DNA of 64,000 nucleotides. Origin: Panicum virgatum (lineage: Eukaryota; Streptophyta; Magnoliopsida; Poales; Poaceae). The position numbers were made by a program, and so were the translations under genes. The stretch covers positions 23,786,261-23,850,260 of the forward strand of contig NC_053141.1 of the NCBI RefSeq assembly GCF_016808335.1. The letters run 5' to 3'. Every line of letters begins with the position of its first letter. The first letter of the stretch is position 1. Positions 9,578 to 22,356 of the stretch are shown piece by piece. The notes under the pieces are model-generated. The model saw only the letters and a program-made list of their open reading frames with translations. It was not told the DNA's origin and did no database searches.

Positions 9578-12500
9578 TGTAACACCCTAATTCAAATTTC
9601 AGTATTTAATAATAAATTTAATTGGCTTTATTTAATTTTCTAAGGATTTAATTGGCTTAGATTGCATTTAACCTAATTTTGTTGCACAAATAATTAAAAT
9701 TTATTTTTAGGGCTAACTTGTTTGTGCATACATGCTGATGCATTTGTTTTATTGGTTTGAGTGCATAGGTGCTTGAATTCAAAGTTGTTTTTGAATTCAA
9801 ATAGTTGAGTTTGAAAAGGAATAGAAATAGGAAAGGAAAAGGAGAAAGGAAAACCAGAAAATAGAAACTCTGAAACCAACCCAACCCAGCAACCTAGCTC
9901 AGCTTTTCCTCTCCCTCTCCTTGCCTTCAGCCCAGCAGCCCAACCCGCAAACCTTCTTCCTAGACCAAACCGTCAGCCCAGGCAATCTCCACGCGTCCGG
10001 CCCACGTCCCATTTTCCCGCAGCAAACCCAGCCCAAGCGCCTTGGCCCAGCACCTTGGCCTCCTTCCCTGGCCTGCTCCAGCTCGCCCCGCAAGCCCAGC
10101 AACTCGCGCGCGCCCCGGCCTACCCCGCTTCGGCCCACACGCCGATCAGTCCCGCTCCGCGCGACGACGCCCCTCAGGTCCACCCGCCAGCGAGTCCAAA
10201 CGCACGCGCGGACGCGACACCACCCTTGCTCGCTTGGCCCCACCGATCAGCGAGCCACCCCGCGTCCCACTGCGAGCGCCAGCGCCAACGCCCTTTCACC
10301 TGGGCCCGCACGACAGCGCGCTCGCACGCGCCCCGTTCACCCAGCGTGCTCGCCCGCCCGCGCCCCACTTCTCTCGCTGCCACGCTGGGCCCACACGCCA
10401 GCCCCTTCTTCCCCACTCGCGCAGCGCCCGCAACCATCACGCCGAGATCTCCAGCGAACTCTCCGTCCCGGGCCCGCACGCCGAGACCCTGGCTTTCCCT
10501 TTAAACCTCCACACGGCAGCCCCTGCGACCCATCCCCACCTCTCCAGCCGCCTCAAACCCTAGCCGCCGCTGCCCTCCGAACTCAGAGCAGAGCAGAGCG
10601 CTGCACCGCCGCGGGCCGGCCGCTCCACTGCCTCCTAGCCCCGGCCAACCACCGAATTAGCTCCGCCATGGCCCCAGAAAACTTCCTGCGGCCCCTGCAT
10701 CGGCCCTAGGCCATTGCCTCGCCGGAATCGTGCCCGAGCTCCAACTCCGGTGAGTTCAGTCCGCGCCGTTATTCCTTGCCGCCGGCGAAGCCCAGGCCAT
10801 TCTGACCCCTTGTGTACCCTCACAGGGCCCATGCGCACCTCCTCCGTGGGTCAGCAGGCCTGGCGCACCCCTTCTGCGGCCACCTCCGCGAGCGCCGCCC
10901 GCGACCCGCCGCTCGACGTCGTCGCCGTCCGCCCTGCACGGCCGCACCAGCCCGTTCCGAACCTCGGTAAGCACCCTCAGGCCATCCCAAGCCTTTTTGC
11001 GCTAGATTAGGTATGCCGTAACCCTGGAGTCCCCGGAGAACCCGCTCGCCGGCGAGGGTCTCCGTGCAGAGCCGCCGCCGTCCATGTTCACGCCGTCCCG
11101 AGCTCCAATCCCCCGTCCTGAGCACGCAGGTGGACCACGCGTGCCGTTCTCGAGCTCCTAGGCCAAATCCCGGGGCAAACCATGCACGGGAGCGCCGTTT
11201 TGGCTTGCTCCGGTGAACTCGCCGCCGCGGAGCCGCGCTCCGGCGAGTCCCGCCGCCGCCCCACGCCCCCAAACTCCTAGGGCCCTCTGATCCGAGCCCA
11301 GCGGTCACGATTAGATCGTGGCCCGATCCGATCTGATCTGTCAGATTGTGATCCAACGGCCCTTATCCGAAGATACCGGTTCGGCCTGGTAATTTTGTTA
11401 AAGAGCCCCTGCCCTTCCTTAAATTCAACCCGCCGTCCTAGCCTGTTCAAAAATATTTCCAGTTAGGTCTGGTTTTTAACGAATAGGACCCTGAGCTTTT
11501 CCCTATTAGAACCCGCCGTCCAGACCTGCCATTTTTGCACGTTAGACCCTGGAACTAAGGTTTAATTACGTTTAGACCCTCGGTTTTTGTAGAAAACCCC
11601 CTGGAACCTAGTTTTTATCGCAGATAAGCCCCTAGAACTTGTTTTTGGCCTAGATTATGCGTTTTAGCTCCGTTTTAGGCGTTCTTTATATCCACGCGAT
11701 CGTTGTAACGCGTAGAATAGTTTTAGACTAGTTTAGTGTGCTGTTTCTATGTATTGATGTACTGTTTCTTAGTTTTTGTTAGTGTTTGCTTGTATGTTTA
11801 TTGTTGTGCCTTGTTTTGGCCATGTGTTCGTGAGTAGACGTTGAGCTACCGGAGGAGCATCAGTACCAGTACCAGAAGCCATCTTCAGAGCAGTTTGAGC
11901 AGCAGAAGAACTTTTGAGAGAGGCAAGTATAACATGAACACCCCCTATCACCTTTAATTATAATTTCATACTGCATTTTAATACTGTATGCCTATAAGGA
12001 CTTTCCTAGCCACTTTATATCCTTTATATATCCCTTGGGGTTGCATTTTGTTTAGTTGTGCTAGGTTGCTGCGCTATAACACTTAATGGTCCTTTTTAAT
12101 TAAATTGATTAATGGTTTACTTGAACTTAATTCTGAGAGTGGCCCTCTGTGTGGATGAGTGGCTCACGTCTCGTTAAAAGATGGTTTTTGTAGAAACATG
12201 GTTTAGGGGGCCAGCACGGTGCTTACTGCCTGGTTGGCCACTGTCCATAAGGACCGGTTCATAGAGCGACAACCTGGGACAACAGCGCTACCACAAGACT
12301 GGAATGGGACGGTCTTGGCGTAATAATTAGGTCTTTTTGGTTTGGAGTAACTTACCGACGGGGCAAGGGTGGTAAGCTTCTATGTCCCTCGTACTGAGTG
12401 GCCTCGTCGATGACGCCCACTAGACCTGCTCCATAGTCGCCGATCCAACCCTCGCGGTTACTCCTTACCAACGAGATTCTTTGTAAAGGCCTCGTAGTGA

Positions 12501-13260
12501 GTCGCTAGCCATCTCACCTAAGGAAGTGTGATGAACAACTGGCGCAGCTCATGACTTGTGGGTAAAGATGTGCAACCTCTGCAGAGTGTAAAACTAGTAT
12601 ACTAGCCGTGCTCACGGTTATGAGCGGCCCAGATCCTCCTTTTGATTAGTGGGGTTGTCTCCTTCCGACGAGGGAGGTGCCTCTCGGGGTTACCTTGGTA
12701 TGGTTTTGGTATGGTTCTCAGTAATTACATAATTAATTCTGATTAATTACTATGTAACTAGGTTAATGGTAATTCATCAACTTGTAGTAAATAGCTTTAA
12801 TAAAATTTTGCCAACACTTAAAAGCTAATGCATTCAGTCAGCCAACCTTAGAGCCTCATAGTTTGTGTTATACTTGTTGAGTACAAGTTGTGTACTCACC
12901 CTTGCCTCTTCTCTACTTTTTCCTCTTGGTTATGCTACTGCTGCTCAGTTCCTGCCGACGCGAGGGAGTTCGCTCAGCGCTTCCAAGACTACGAGGACTT
13001 CTAGGCGTTCGTCTCCCAGTCGACGTCCCTGTGGCGCCCTGCTCAGCTTCGGAGAGTTTTTATCGTATTTGTACTTCGCTTCCGCTGTATCAGACATTTT
13101 TGTCATTAATGTAATAAATAATATTTGTATTCGTTTTATTATATCTTTATTTGTGATATGTGCTGTGATATACTGTTCATTCTGTTGTATATACGTGTGA
13201 CTTGATCCTGGCACGTATATGATTGCTCGGTTTATGTTCTTTTATAAACCGGGTGTTACA
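9578..13260 (+). repeat. E2 3' LTR (3,683 bp)
   Basis: TGTAACACCC to GGGTGTTACA, with the same internal layout as the E1 LTR: palindrome-bearing AT-rich start, CpG-rich block about 9890-11370, AT-rich block, small exons, U5 hairpins. It is clearly diverged from the E1 LTR in the CpG-rich block, less so towards the 3' end; the last 91 bases are identical. It is followed by ACGTC, the expected right target duplication of E2 within E3. Confidence 0.93.
10830..13004 (+). pseudogene. LTR-resident small gene, E2 LTR copy
   Basis: An ATG at 10830 opens a frame that reaches a donor (CCTCG/GTAAGC, 10962-10972) in the phase needed for the acidic exon at 11838-11922 (begins VELPEEHQYQYQ, donor AG/GCAAGT). 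The last exon is 12949-13004 (VPADAREFAQRFQDYEDF, stop). One extra T in the acidic exon creates a stop before the donor, so this copy is broken. It is the only copy where a complete ATG-to-stop arrangement can be drawn apart from that one base. Confidence 0.4.
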
Positions 13261-16200
13261 ACGTCCCAGCGGGCGTGATGAAGATGAAGAAGAAGGAGTT
13301 CCTTGCGCTTAAGCAGGTAAATCCAGATATAATCCTTCAGCATTTCCTTTTGAGCTAAGATCTCCCTTGTTCTATCTTTTTGAAATAGGAAAAGCTAAGC
13401 TAATCCTTCATCATACATCTTTCTTTTTCACTTCAGGGGACTATGACGGTGACGGAGTACCATGACCGTTTCCTTTAGCTCGCTTGCTACGCCCCTGCCG
13501 AGGTCGCGGATAACCGTGAGAAGCAGGAGCACTTCATGGAGGGTCTTGAGGACTACATCCAGTATGCGTTGGTCAACCTCCGCTTCGACGACTTCAACCA
13601 TCCGGTTGACAGCGCGCTCAACACGGAGCGCAAGCACCGGGAGATGGAGGATAAGAAGAGGAAGATCACTCCAGTTGCTTCCGGCAGCAACACCCATCCC
13701 CGCTTCTAGCCGCCACAGCAGCAGCAGCAGTACATGCCACCCCAGCAGTACCAGCAGTGGCCGCAGTAGTACCCGCCTCGACAGCAGCAGCAGGCGGGCC
13801 AGGGCCAGAGGTTTTCAGCACCTCCGGCTCGTGTCGCTCCACCAGCTCCACCAGCACCTCAGGCTCCACGGCAGGCAGCTCCTCCTGTCGGACAGCAGGC
13901 TCCAGCACTCCCTCGCGCGTGCTATCACTGCGGCCAGCCGGGGCACTACGCCAACTCTTGCCCCCGGAAGGCGCAGGTGGGACAACAGGGGCGCCCAGCT
14001 CAGACCAGGGTGCCAGCACTGGGCCGGGTGAACCACGTGATAGCCGAGTCAGCGACCGAGGCTCCTAATGTGGTTATTGGTACGTTCATGGTCAACTCTC
14101 ACCCCGCTACAGTGCTTTTCGATACCGGTGCTACTTATTCATTCATTACCAAGTCATTTGTCGAGAAGCATGGTATACCAGTTTCTTGTATGAGGACAGC
14201 TATGGTAGTTACCTCACCTAGGGGCCAGATACATACATGTTCTATATGCTCCAGAGTTAGTATTGTCATAAGGGGGGGAGAATTCCGCACTGGTTTGATT
14301 GTCATTGACTCCTCGGGGATAGATGTGATTTTGGGCATGGAGACCCTTACCAGATGTGGAGTCCGTATTGATTGTGCTCAGTGGACAGTTCACTTGTCAG
14401 CATCTAATGGCCAAGTGGTGACAGTCAGTGCTACAGAGAATTCTGGATATCTTCATCAGATGGAGGCTCAACCCACGGATGGTATTCACGTGGTGTCTGA
14501 ATTCCCAGACGTCTTTCCGGATGATTTGCCAGGTATGCCGCCTGAACGCGACATTGACTTTTCTATTGATCTCTTGCCTAGCACAGCTCCTATTGTGAAG
14601 CGGCCCTACCATATGGCACCTATAGAGCATGAGGAAGTCAAGAAGACCATTGATGAGTTGCTAGCCAAGGGCTATATCCGTCGCAGCTTTTCTTCTTGGG
14701 CTTTTCCGTTGTTGTTGGTAGATAAGAAGGATGGTTCGAAGAGAATGTGCATCGATTATCGGGATTTGAACCCAGTCACCATCAAGAACTAGCATCCACT
14801 GCCCCGTATTGAGGATCCTTTTGATATGCTTCGAGGTGCTTGTGTATTCTCGAAGATTGATCTGCGTTCGGGTTATTTTCAGCTGAGGATCCGTCCTGAG
14901 GATATTCTGAAGACGGCATTCACCTGCAAGTACGGACTGTATGAGTACATGGTCATGTCTTTCGGCTTGACTAATGCCCCAGCTTTCTTCATGCACCTGA
15001 TGAACAAGGTTTTCATGGACTATCTGGATGTCTTCGTGGTGATCTTTATTGATGATATTCTGATCTTTTCCAAGTCAGAGGTAGAGCATGAAGGTCATCT
15101 GAAGCTCGTGTTGCAGAGATTGAGGGAGCATCAGTTGTATGCTAAGTTTAGCAAGTGCGAGTTTTGGATTGACGAGGTTCCATTCCTCGGTCATATCATC
15201 TCCAAGGGAGGCATTGCAGTTGATCCGAGCAAGGTGAAGGATGTGCTCGAGTGGGAGACACCGCAGACGGTGAAGGAAGTCCGGTCATTCTTGGGCTTAG
15301 CAGGATATTATCGGAGGTTCATTGAGAATTTCTCCAAAATCGCGAAACTCTTGACTTCTTTGCTAGAGAAGAATGCGGATTTCATATGGACTGATGAGCG
15401 TCAGATGGCATTCGATGAGTTGAAGAAGAGGTTGACTACGGCGCCAGTCCTTACTCTGCTCGACCAGGCCAAGAGGTACACAGTCTATTGTGATGCTTCG
15501 AAGGATGGTCTTGGTTGTGTCTTGATGCAAGAGGGCAGAGTGATTGCTTATGCTTCATGGCAGTTACGTCGGTATGAGATGAACTATCCCACTCATGATC
15601 TTGAGTTAGCCGCAGTTGTGCATGCTCTGAAGATTTGGAGGCATTACTTGTACGGGCAGCAGTGTGATATCTACACTGATCACAAGAGCCTCAAGTATAT
15701 TTTCATGCAGAATGAGCTCAACATGCGGCATAGGAGATGGTTAGAGCTGGTCAAGGATTATGACCTGGAGATTCACTATCATCCGGGTAAGGCCAATGTG
15801 GTGGCAGATGCTCTGAGCAGAAGAAGCTATGTCAACATGGCCGTTGCTTTCCAGATGCCTCCAGAATTATGTGAGGAGTTTGAGCAGTTGAGTCTGGGTT
15901 TCATGCATCATACTTCAAGTGCAGCATTCGAGGCAGAGCCCACTTTCGAGGCAGAGATCCGGCAGCATCAGAAGGAAGATGAGAAGCTGCAGGAGATTCG
16001 TGAGTTACTCAAGAAAGGTAAGGCTCCTCTTTTCAGAGAGGATGATCAGGGTACCTTGTGGTATAAGAACTGGATTTGTGTGCCAGATGTGAAGGATCTC
16101 AGGAAGTTGATCATGAGTGAGGCTCATGATACAGCGTATTCCATTCATCCGGGTAGTAAAAATATGTATTATGACCTCAAGGAACGTTTCTGGTGGTATG

Positions 16201-17384
16201 GGATGAAGCGTTCCGTTGTAGAGTACGTGGCTATTTGCGACACCTATCAGCGTGTCAAGGCTGAGCATCAGAGGCCAGTAGGTCTGTTACAGCCATTGAA
16301 GATTCCAGAGTGGAAATGGGAGGAGATCACTATGGACTTCATTGTTGGGTTGCCTTGTACTCAGAAAGGGTACAACTCCATATGGGTAGTAGTGGATCAT
16401 TTGACGAAGGTTGCTCACTTCATTCCGGTGAACACTACTTACTCCGGTGCCAGACTTGCAGAGTTGTACATCTCCCGGATTGTCTGTTTGCATGGTGTGC
16501 CCAAGAAGATCATATCTGACAGAGGATCTCAGTTCACTTCACGGTTCTGGGAGCAGCTCCATGATTCCTTGGATACGAAGCTGCGCTTCAGTACCGCCTA
16601 TCATCCTCAGACAGATGGGCTGACAGAGAGAACCAACCAGGTGTTGGAAGATATATTGCAAGCCTGCACTATTTAGTATGGTACTAGTTGGGATAAGTGC
16701 CTGTCGTATGCTGAGTTTTCCTACAACAACAGCTACCAGGCCAGTCTGAAGAAGTCCCCCTCTGAGGCATTGTATGGCAGAAAGTGCAGGACTCCTCTTT
16801 ATTAGGATCAAATTGGTGAGAAGCAGCTCTTTGGCCCTGACATTATAGAAGATGCAGAGCAGATGGTACAGACTGTGCGGGAGATTCTGAGGATTGCACA
16901 GACTAGGCAGAAGATCTATGCAGATGGCAAACGGAGGGACCTGAGCTTCAGCGTTGATGATTATGTATATCTGAAGGTGTCCCCGATGCGAGGAATCTGC
17001 AAATTCAACGTCAAGGGGAAGCTAGCACCTCGGTATATTGGTCCATTCAAGGTGCTAGAGAGCAAAGGCGAAGTTGCTTATCGCCTGGAGTTGCCTACCA
17101 ACCTCTCTGGAGTGCATGATGTCTTCCATATTTCTCAGTTGAAGAAGTGTCTACGAGTACCTGAGGAGCAGGCACCACTGGATGGGTTAGAGGTGTAGGA
17201 AGATCTGACCTATACTGAGCATCCGGTGAAGATTTTGGAGACATCGGAGAGAGTTACCCGGAACAAGCGCATCAAGATGTGCCAGGTCCAGTGGAAGCAT
17301 CACAGTGAAGCTGAGGCTACATGGGAGCGAGAAGATGAGCTGAGGAAGACATATCCAGATCTCTTTGCTTGCCAGTCCAGCTGA
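13261..17384 (+). pseudogene. Gag-pol of E3 with seven nonsense codons
   Basis: It is colinear with E1 gag-pol from mid-gag to the chromodomain. In-frame stops are at 13476, 13707, 13767, 14790, 16674, 16803 and 17196; all lie in one frame, and the natural stop TGA (17382-17384) is in the same frame, so there is no net frameshift over about 4 kb of coding. Compared with E1, five stops are CAG to TAG, one TGG to TAG and one AAG to TAG. Zinc knuckle, DTGA protease, FIDD, RNase H and integrase motifs are all still recognisable. The protease domain is more diverged from E1 than the RT is. Confidence 0.9.
13317..13436 (+). other. Gag intron of E3
   Basis: Starts GTAAAT after CAG and ends TTCAG at the same codon boundary as in E1; length 120 against 110. 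Its sequence is homologous but carries indels. Confidence 0.8.
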
Positions 17385-17418
17385 ATCTCGGGGACGAGAT
17401 TCCTATAAGGGGGTAGGG
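17383..17418 (+). promoter_or_regulatory. PPT-proximal hairpin and polypurine tract of E3
   Basis: GAATCTCG (17383-17390) pairs with CGAGATTC (17395-17402) across GGGA. Relative to E1 the outer pair is changed from A-T to G-C on both sides. AAGGGGGTAGGG follows at 17407-17418. Confidence 0.82.
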
Positions 17419-17420
17419 TT

Positions 17421-20400
17421 TGTAACACCCTAATTTAAATTTCAGTATTTAATAATAAATTTAATTGGCTTTATTTAATTTTCTAAGGTTTTATATGCTT
17501 AGCCTTGTAGTTAAATTAATTTTCTTTCACAAGTAATTAAAATTTTCTAGGTTCGACATGTTTGTGCATTCATGCTGGAGCATAGTTTTATTTTGGTTGA
17601 GTGCATATGGTTTGAATTCAAATTTAAGTTTGAATTCAAAATAGGTTGAGTGAAGTTTGAAAAAGAAAAGGGAAAGAAGAGAGAACCGGACCGAGCCAGC
17701 CCAGCAACCCAGCTCGCAGCCCGAGCCCAGCTCCCTTTCCTTTCCTCCCGCGTCCGGCCCAACATGCTGACCCCCAGCACTGCGCCCTCCACCATGCCCC
17801 GCTCGGCCCACAGTCAGCGGCTGAACCCCCACGCCCCAGGCCCGCTTGTCGGCATCAACCTCAGCAAGTGGAAGCGCGTCCCCGGTTGACCGCTACCAGG
17901 CCCACCAGCTAGCGAAAACGGTAGCGCCCCGCGCCCGCACCTCTGACCGGACCGGCCCACAAACCAGCGTCCGACCTCCCATAGGCCCAGCTTCAGCGCA
18001 GCCCAGCAACCCGCCCCGTGCGTGGACGTCGCGCGTTAACTTTCTCGTGCTACCGCTGATGTCCCGGGCCCAGTTGTCGGCGCTTTCACCTTCCCTTCCT
18101 TTCTTCCTCCCCACGTCCAAACTCCTCTGCCCACACGCGATCGCAAACCGCTCACTCCGTCTCTGCGATGTGGACCGCCCCACCCCGTGGCCCGCTGGTC
18201 AGCCTCGCCACGGCCTTCCAGAAGCTTCACCGAGCCGGGATCACGCCGAGCTATTAGGCGATTTGTTTTCCCCGCACACGGATCACAGCCGCGATCCCCG
18301 CTGTGCTGCACCGGGCACGCACGCCAAGACGCCGGGCCTACTTTATTTGGCACCCACAGCCCCCCTGTGCCCTACCCTCGCCACACCGCCACCACCTATG
18401 CACCCCAGTACCACCCCCACGACCTCCGCACCAGAGCAGAGCCCCTGCTCCGGCGTGGCCTCGCCGCTCCACCACACTCCAGCCACCGCGAGCCGCCACA
18501 GCAGCTCCACCGTAGCCCGAGGACACCTCCCCAGCTCTTTACCTCGACCCTAAGCCTCTGCATCGCCGGAATCACGCCGAGCCCCCAACTCCAGTAAGCA
18601 CCGAGCTCCGAGTAATTGCTCACCGCCGGTGGTTCTCAGGTCACCCTGACCCCTGCGCTAGCTTCGCAGGAGTACCACGCATCGGCCCGAGGGATCCAGG
18701 CGCCCGGAGAAGCACCGCACCGCCCGGACCCCGAGCTTCGTCTCAGCGACGCCGCCCAACCTCGCCGTCGACACACCTGCACGGCCACGCAGCTCGAGTT
18801 CGAGCCTAGGTGAGCACCACCGTGACGCCCTTTACCTGTCGCGCCTGTTGGCTTAGCGCGTAGCCCCACACAGAGCCGGAACACCACGCGCCGGCGTCTC
18901 GCCGCCGTGCGCGCCACTGCTCCGTCGTGGCGGACACCGTACACCGCTGCACAGCCTCGCGCCGGCCTTGTCTAGGCTTGCGTTGGCCTTGCGCACGCAC
19001 GCGCACTCTGTTGCGCCCAAAGACGAGCCTCAGAACCGCCCGCACATCGCACGACGGCGAGCGCCACCGCGTAGAGCCGCCGTCACCGGTGCACACGCCG
19101 CTCAGAGCATTCACGAGCCCTCTTAGAGCTTAGGTGAATTACGCATGACACGTAGATCTCCCCAGACCCAAGCGTGGGTCGATTTGACCCCCGGAGCACC
19201 AAGAACGGTGAACTCCGGCGAGTTTTCCAGCAGCGCCGCCGCGGGAGTTGGTTCCCCGGCGAGCCCCGCCGCCACCGTAGCCTGCGTTAATCCTGAACCA
19301 TCCGATCCAAAGCCAGCAGTCGCGATTAGATCTGGATACCCGTTCGTCCTGAGTCACCGGATCGTGATCCAATGGACCAGATCCGTAGATACCCCTTCGG
19401 CCTGGCATTTTTGCTAAACAGCCCGTCAGATTCTTCAAAATCAACCCGCAGTCCATGTAGTTCAAAAGTATTTACAGTTATGCCCTTTTCTTTACGTTTT
19501 AGACCCTGAGCTTCTGTAAAATCGTGCCTGCCATCCCTGGACGTGTGGTTTTGCAGTCTAAACCCTATGTCTATCCTTTAATTACATATAGATCACTGGT
19601 TTTTGCGCAGAAGCCCCTAGAACCTTAGTTTTCTCGCAGTTTAGTCCCTAGACCTAGTTTTAGCTCTAGTTTTCGCGTTCTAGCTCTGTTTTAGGTGTTC
19701 TTTATGTCCACGCGATCGTTGTAATGCGTAAAATAGTTCTAGCTCAGCTTTGTTTGCTATTTTTATGTATTGTTGTACTGTTTATTAGTGTTTTCCTTTG
19801 TTTGCATGTATGTGTATGTGCTGGACTTGTTTTGGCGTTGCGATCGTGAGTAGACATTGACCCTTCGGAGGAGTACCAGTACCCGGAGCAGCCACCGTCT
19901 TCAGAGCAATTTGAGCAGTAGGAGAACTTTGAGGAAGGCAAGTATAACATGAACACCAGCTATCACCTTTAAATACAATTTCATACTGCATTTTAATACT
20001 GTATGCCTATAAGGATCATCCTAGCCACTTTATTACCTTATATATATCCCTTGGGTTGCATTTTTGGTTAGTTGTGCTAGGTGCTGCACTCTCACACATG
20101 GTCCTTTTTAATTAAATTGTTAATGGTCTTACACAACTTAATTCTGAGTGTTACCCTCTATGCTCTGTACTTGAGTGGTTTACGTCTCCTTAAAACATGT
20201 TTTTCTAGAAACTTGGTTTAGGGGGCTCGCACTGTGTTTTGTGCTAGCTACTCTCCATAAGGACCGTACGTCATTAGAGCGACAACCTGGGACAACCGCG
20301 CAATCACAAGACTGGAATGGGACGGTCTTGTCTTACTAATTAGGTCTTTTTGGTTTGGAGTAACTTACCTGTGGGGCAAGGGTGGTAAGCTTCTATGACC

Positions 20401-21244
20401 CGTGTACTGAGTGGCCTCGTCTGTGCTTTGTGTCTTGACGTCCACTAGACCTGCTCCATCGTCGGCGATCTAACCCTCGCAGTTACTCCTTACCAACGAG
20501 ATTCTTTGTAACAACCTCGTAGTGAGTTTGCTAGTCATCTCACCTACGGAAGTGTGATGAACAACTAGCGTAGCTCACGACTTGTCGGTAAAGATGTGCA
20601 ACCTCTGTAGAGTGTAAAACTGGTATACTAGCCATGCTCACGGTCATGAGCGGCCCGGATCCTCCTTTTGATTAGTGGGTTACCTTGGTGGTTTCGGTGT
20701 GGTCCTCAGAAGTTCTTAATTAATTTGATTAATTTCTATGCAACTGGGTTATGGTAATTTCATCAACTTGTAGTAATTAGCTTTAATAAAATTTTGCCAA
20801 GATTAAAAGCTAATGCAGTTGAGTCAGCCAACCTTAGAGCCTCATGGTTTGTGTTATACTTGTTGAGTACAAGTTGTGTACTCACTCTTGCCTACTCTAC
20901 TCTTTTCCTATTGTTCTCTTTGGGGACACCCTACTGCTGCTCAGTTCCCGGCGACGCGGAGGAGTTCACCCGGAGCTACCAGGAGTACGAGGACTTCTAG
21001 GCGTTTGTCTCCTAGTCGACGTCCCTGTGGCGCCCAGCTTCCGAGTTCCGTACCTGTTTTACGCTTCCGCTGTATCAGACATTGTGTCATTCATGTAATA
21101 AATAACATTCGTACTCTCTTTATTATATCTTTTTATGTGATATGTGATGTGATATACTGTTCATTCTGTTGTATATACGTGTGACTTGATCCTGGCACGT
21201 ATATGATTGCTCGGTTTATGTCCTTTTGTAAACCGGGTGTTACA
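17421..21244 (+). repeat. E3 3' LTR (3,824 bp)
   Basis: TGTAACACCC to GGGTGTTACA. It is the most diverged T1 LTR on this strand, with a CpG-rich block about 17690-19400. Internal exon positions and terminal hairpins are conserved; the hairpin near the end has one T-G pair (GTAAACCG). The right flank GCCGG enters Tat-lineage DNA. Confidence 0.92.
19854..21000 (+). pseudogene. LTR-resident small gene, E3 LTR copy (exons 19854-19937 and 20945-21000)
   Basis: The acidic exon (begins IDPSEEYQYPEQPP) is in frame with donor AAG/GCAAGT but has one CAG to TAG stop. The last exon is again exactly 56 nt (VPGDAEEFTRSYQEYEDF, stop) despite about eight amino-acid differences from E1. A possible upstream donor CCTAG/GTGAGC lies at 18805-18814. 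Confidence 0.4.
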
Positions 21245-22356
21245 GCCGGCCTGGAGTGGGCACATCTCGGCCCTCCGTTTCACCGACACATTGATCAAAG
21301 GGTGCATGAAGTCCATAGTGGTGCTTCGGCCCAAAAGATCAAGGTAAGTGCTGCAGGTTTGTCCTTTAATCCATATGCTAGGCCTTTCAGTTCATTTCAT
21401 CAAACCAACTTGCAATCCTCGGTTTGGAGACTTTGTAAACATGTATCTTCACTCATGTACTTAAGGCGGGGCACATTTAGTTGAGGTGCCAGGCCGGCCG
21501 GCCTGGGACAAGCCAGTCGGCCTGGGTTTTTGCCCATTTTTCCTGATTTTCGGTATATAATCTCCTACAACCACAACTCATCCAAAACTTGTTGCACTTG
21601 TTAGAAATAAGCAAAATATGCATGGAACATGGTGTAAATCTCATGTTATTCCCGATAAGTTGACGGCCAAAATGGGAAATAATGGCCATCAACACGGGTG
21701 GAGACTGAGACGAAGCTCGTGAAGGAGAAGCGCTGTAAGGAACGTGCCACGTTTTACGCCGACTCCTTTGCGTTCGGGCTAATGGGTACCCTCTTAGGGC
21801 TGGAGAAGGAGGTTCGGGCCCTGAAGCGTGAACTGGAGGCCTATACGAAGGCCAATGCTGACCTGCAGGAAGGTCGTGAAACCGCGGAGGTGAGGGAGGG
21901 TGCCGCGGAGGGCAAGCTCCGCCTAGAGCACTAGGCGTGTGAAGGTATGGTTCAAAAACCACCCTGCTTTCCTTTGACTGAACTCGCGTGGAGTTGAATT
22001 TTGATTTGACTGACAGGCGCGGAGGCTCGGCTGGCCGAGGCGCTCGCGGCCTTGGGGCGCTTCATTGGCAAGGTGGACGCCATCCTCACCGCCTTCGAGC
22101 CGGATGGCGTAGCCGCGGCGGAGGACCTGGAGGCGCGGCTGGAGGCGGCGCGTGGGCGGCTGGAAGGCTTCGTCAGGAGGGTTGCCGAGGATGCGGCCCA
22201 GTACACCATGGGACTCATGAAGTCCCACTTCCCGGAGGCCGACTTGGAGCCGGTGGGTGACAGGGTTGCGCCGGACACCTCGGACCTTGCCTGGTCCGAC
22301 TAACTCACCAGCGCCAGGCCAATCGCAGAGCGCGTGGCGGCCGACCTCAACCTGTA
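21245..22356 (+). pseudogene. Antisense extra ORF of a Tat-lineage element, fragment
   Basis: Three pieces read on the plus strand. The first is a possible exon at 21245-21346 ending in AAG/GTAAGT. The second is a coiled-coil segment at about 21698-21932 (KEVRALKRELEAYTKANADL). The third is a helical segment at about 22019-22303 (ARLAEALAALGRF to TSDLAWSD), ending near 22356. It lies downstream of, and antisense to, the minus-strand integrase at 22822, the position of the antisense extra ORFs described for Tat elements such as Grande. The region 21480-21690, with an AGGCCGGCCGGCCT palindrome, is probably intronic or inserted. Function unknown. Confidence 0.5.

Larger units (their letters stand above)
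8713..13260 (+). mobile_element. T1-related non-autonomous element E2, 3' part
   Basis: Internal sequence resumes directly after the E1 LTR with AGAATCAAGC. It matches the middle of the gag-protease ORF of the minus-strand non-autonomous element (31557-40150), then reaches a polypurine tract and its own 3' LTR. Its 5' half should lie upstream of E1, outside the window. Nearly all of RT, RNase H and integrase is absent. Confidence 0.8.
13261..21244 (+). mobile_element. T1 element E3, 3' part
   Basis: Gag resumes in mid-ORF at ACGTCCCAGCGGG, matching E1 from 1121, and runs through pol to a polypurine tract and a 3' LTR. Its 5' part should lie upstream of the window, separated from this part by E2 and E1. 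It is older than E1, judging by coding decay. Confidence 0.88.
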
